Source of the DNA: Deltaproteobacteria bacterium
GTDB taxonomy: Bacteria > Desulfobacterota > Binatia > UBA9968
Length of the DNA stretch: 43,130 nucleotides
Reading direction: 5' to 3'
NCBI GenBank assembly: GCA_009692615.1
Contig: SHYW01000036.1
Span: forward strand, 1-43,130
Positions 41,427 through 43,130 of the stretch are shown in pieces. Positions within the stretch are counted from its first letter, which is position 1; each line of letters begins with the position of its first letter. A model generated the notes under the pieces. The model did no database searches and was not told where the DNA came from. It worked only from the letters and a program-made list of their open reading frames with translations. The translations under genes and the position numbers were made by a program.

Positions 41427-41757
41427 ATTTGGTGTTTGGAGCGCTATCGGTGGCGCGATCTTGGCGATGATCGTCGGCTTCAACTGGGGCGGCTGGGTGA
41501 CCGGTGGCACCGCGGAGGTACTGGCCAAGGATATTGCCGAGAACTCCGTCGCCAAACGCTTCACACCAAGCTGTGTCGCGCGCTTCAACCAGGATCCTAA
41601 GAAAGAGGCCAAGCTCAAAGAGATCAAGGCCAAGGATTCTTGGGACGGCCAGAAGTTCGTCGAAGAACAGGGCTGGGCCACCCTACCTGGCGAAGACAAG
41701 CCGGACAATAAAGTCGCCGAGGGTTGCGCCAAGCAACTGATGGAAAGCGCGAAATAG
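41407..41757 (+). CDS. Membrane-anchored protein of unknown function
   Basis: A 116-residue protein. ATG 41407 follows GGGAGG. One hydrophobic helix with many Gly (SAIGGAILAMIVGFNWGGWV, about 12-31) is followed by a soluble, charged domain with two Cys (SCVARF, GCAKQL). It is likely a bitopic protein with the soluble part outside. The two Cys could form a disulfide. No family recognised. It is the second gene of an overlapping pair with the cysteine-rich protein. Confidence 0.7.
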   Translation: MDWQKIKFGVWSAIGGAILAMIVGFNWGGWVTGGTAEVLAKDIAENSVAKRFTPSCVARFNQDPKKEAKLKEIKAKDSWDGQKFVEEQGWATLPGEDKPDNKVAEGCAKQLMESAK

Positions 41758-41840
41758 CGCGAGCTGCCCGAGTTCTTAGCACCGACGGCGGCAAAAAAAA
41801 TCGAGCCGGTTAGACGAGTTCAACGACGGGGAGGTTTGCA

Positions 41841-41954
41841 ATGGGCGATCGAGGTAAGAAGGACAAGGAAAAGAGCCAGAAACAGAAACAAACAAAACAC
41901 ACCCAGGCGGCTAAAAGCGCGCTTGGTAAGCAACAACCGAAGAAGCTCGCGTGA
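41841..41954 (+). CDS. Very small lysine/glutamine-rich protein (37 residues)
   Basis: ATG 41841 after GGGGAGG opens 37 codons ending TGA 41954. The product is highly basic (GDRGKKDKEKSQKQKQTK, then AAKSALGKQQPKKLA) and probably unstructured. The strong ribosome binding site and the following gene starting two bases after the stop argue that it is translated. Function unknown; a nucleic-acid or ribosome association is only suggested by charge. Confidence 0.6.
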   Translation: MGDRGKKDKEKSQKQKQTKHTQAAKSALGKQQPKKLA

Positions 41955-41955
41955 A

Positions 41956-42309
41956 ATGAACACACGTAATAATTCGAAAATCTTGCAGGTCATCGCGGCC
42001 CAACCTGGGTGGAAAGCGATTTATTGTCAGGAAGCGGACAGCCAGCAAATAAAGATTTCCAGTCAGGTGGTGATTTGCTGGGCGCTGGTCGAAGCTAGCG
42101 GCACTGACTACGGGATGCAATCGGAAGTTAAGGGGATCGTCCAGGACTTAAACCATCTGGGGATCGCCGGCGACTTGATCGGCGCCGGAGAAAAGTTGGC
42201 TAACCAATACTTACTCGGCTACAACGACCCCGACGCCCACAAAGAGTCCGATTATTGGCTGGAGCAAGCTAAAGCGCGCTTACGCCGCGAACTGGATAAA
42301 GCCGCGTAG
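41956..42309 (+). CDS. Conserved-looking hypothetical protein (117 residues)
   Basis: ATG 41956 lies one base after the stop of the tiny basic protein, so it is translationally coupled; a longer frame from 41836 would read through that gene. The product has an alpha/beta start (ILQVIAAQPGWKAIYCQE, then VVICWALVE) and helical ends (VKGIVQDLNHLGI and AKARLRRELDKA). No catalytic motif or family recognised. A terminator hairpin follows 55 bases downstream. Confidence 0.65.
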   Translation: MNTRNNSKILQVIAAQPGWKAIYCQEADSQQIKISSQVVICWALVEASGTDYGMQSEVKGIVQDLNHLGIAGDLIGAGEKLANQYLLGYNDPDAHKESDYWLEQAKARLRRELDKAA

Positions 42310-42363
42310 AAAATTTTTTTCTGCTGGGGCAAACTCACGACTGCAATTCTCAGCCACCCAAAA

Positions 42364-42398
42364 AAAAGAGGCGCAACCCGACCAGGTGCGCCTCTTTT
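42364..42398. terminator. Bidirectional hairpin terminator
   Basis: AAAAGAGGCGCA (42364-42375) and TGCGCCTCTTTT (42387-42398) form a perfect 12-bp stem with an 11-base loop between convergent genes. A-run before and T-run after give a terminator on both strands, for the + island and the RRM gene. Confidence 0.9.
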
Positions 42399-42420
42399 GG
42401 TATTAGCCTAAAAGACTATT

Positions 42421-42738
42421 CTACCAGCGGTTGTTGCCACCGCCCCGGTTGTCTCTGTCTCTGCCGCCACCGCCGCCTTCGCTGCGGTTGGTTTGCGGTT
42501 TCGCCTCGTTGACCACTAGGCTGCGGCCCGAATGCTGGGTGCCGTTCAAGGCGCTGATCGCAGCTTGCGCTTCGATGCCCGAGCTCATCTCGACGAAGCC
42601 AAAGCCGCGCGATTGACCGGTAAACTTATCGGCGATCACGCGGGCTGATTCGACGGCGCCATGGGCGGCAAAAAGTTCTTGTAATTGGCCATCGGTCACG
42701 GAATATGACAGACCGCCAACGTATAATTTATTATTCAT
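42421..42738 (-). CDS. RRM-type RNA-binding protein
   Basis: A 105-residue protein with one RNA recognition motif (residues 3-80) and a glycine/arginine/asparagine-rich tail (GGGGGRDRDNRGGGNNRW). RNP2 is KLYVGGL and RNP1 is RGFGFVEM; both aromatic positions are kept. Such small RRM proteins in bacteria are cold-induced RNA-binding proteins. AGGAGGAG lies just upstream of ATG 42738. It is monocistronic, convergent with the island genes. The nearby desaturase would also fit a cold response. Confidence 0.92.
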   Translation of the reverse strand: MNNKLYVGGLSYSVTDGQLQELFAAHGAVESARVIADKFTGQSRGFGFVEMSSGIEAQAAISALNGTQHSGRSLVVNEAKPQTNRSEGGGGGRDRDNRGGGNNRW

Positions 42739-42989
42739 GTTCTCCTCCTAAATAGAGAGAAAGTTAGTGTCTCAGCCTTGAGAAGCTGACGGCTAATGGG
42801 AGCAGAACATGGGAAACAAAAATTGGAACCACGCCCTGGTCGGATGTCCTATAGAAATCTTTTCGCTTGGTGAGACTTGGTAGGCCTTCGCATCGGTATG
42901 CCTTATTCAGAAGGCCATTTACTGAAGTAGGTAAAAACATTCTACGTTGTTTGTACCTGGGTGTCAATGACCGCGATCCGTACATGTTG
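42739..42989. other. Gap between the RRM gene and the insertion sequence
   Basis: About 250 bases containing the RRM promoter region. The minus-strand open frame at 42764-42985 is not protein-like. No repeat was recognised. Confidence 0.4.
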
Positions 42990-43130
42990 TAGCAAAGTGA
43001 TTATGTCAGGGGTTAACGGCAACGTAATTATGTCAGGGTGGAAGGATGACAACCCTGACAATGAAAGACGAGAAACGACTAGACGTAATTCAACGAGTAT
43101 ATCGCAGCGAGATCACCGTGGTTGAGGCCG
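42990..43130 (+). mobile_element. Left end of an insertion sequence, cut by the window edge
   Basis: TAGCAAAGTGATTATGTCAGG begins near 42990, and a second GTAATTATGTCAGGG follows at about 43025-43038. These direct repeats, with ATTATGTCAGGG in common, look like transposase-binding sites at an element end. The transposase gene starts at 43046. The exact left boundary and target duplication cannot be fixed without the right end. Confidence 0.65.
43046..43130 (+). CDS. Transposase N terminus (ISNCY/integrase-type), partial
   Basis: ATG 43046 follows GGAAGG and gives 28 codons before the window ends. KDEKRLDVIQRV, then RSEITVVEA, is the usual opening of helix-turn-helix transposases of the ISNCY/IS481-like type. 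These act with a DDE integrase-core domain further on. The rest of the gene lies beyond the window. Confidence 0.7.
   Translation, partial: MTTLTMKDEKRLDVIQRVYRSEITVVEA

Overview
The window is a chromosomal piece of a GC-rich, Gram-negative-type soil or sediment bacterium. The single-copy genes (secA, murI, a Slt-type transglycosylase, an XrtA/PEP-CTERM-type PrsK kinase, CarD), the many orphan ABC-type periplasmic binding proteins and the aerobic selenoprotein-B gene together suggest an uncultured Deltaproteobacteria/Binatota-like lineage. That placement is inference from gene content. No rRNA or tRNA gene was recognised.

Layout. 1-4750: a PrsK-like kinase, a receiver-only response regulator and a nucleotide-sugar dehydrogenase, all on +, closed by a hairpin terminator. 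4789-12369: minus-strand housekeeping genes, namely secA with a very enlarged insert, murI, a spore-photoproduct-lyase-like radical SAM gene, a helical unknown, a family 2 glycosyltransferase and a CoxG-like SRPBCC protein. 12514-15308: a lytic transglycosylase and a C26 amidase. 15470-20091: a probable small-molecule catabolic operon (alpha/beta hydrolase, two-domain VOC protein, divergent PEP-mutase/isocitrate-lyase-type protein, flavin reductase, solute-binding protein).

20100-34460 is accessory DNA. It holds solute-binding protein (SBP) genes with no permease or ATPase, a chimeric SBP pseudogene, two SBP 3'-end relics flanking a VapBC-type toxin-antitoxin pair, a binding protein plus Rieske oxygenase pair, a divergent SBP pair whose signal peptides are written by the arms of a 22-bp inverted repeat, and many imperfect palindromic intergenic repeats. 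The most notable locus is 30397-34199: an SBP gene, a GrdE-like gene and a GrdB-like gene. GrdB-like reads through an in-frame UGA in the selenocysteine context of glycine/betaine/sarcosine reductases. Its GrdE-like partner lacks the Asn-Cys pair from which the classical pyruvoyl group is made, and the cysteines flanking the Sec are serines. It looks like a non-classical selenoprotein reductase with its own binding protein.

34463-42310 starts with a deletion scar joining the 5' end of a glycosyltransferase to the 3' end of a GH130 phosphorylase. A run of mostly small + strand genes follows: CarD, Crp/Fnr, a fatty acid desaturase, a phosphohexomutase, a duplicated 75-residue family, and tiny membrane or lysine-rich proteins. 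It resembles a stress or envelope-adaptation island. A hairpin terminator, a minus-strand RRM RNA-binding protein and the left end of an insertion sequence close the window. All calls come from reading the sequence; family comparisons are from memory and no search was run.
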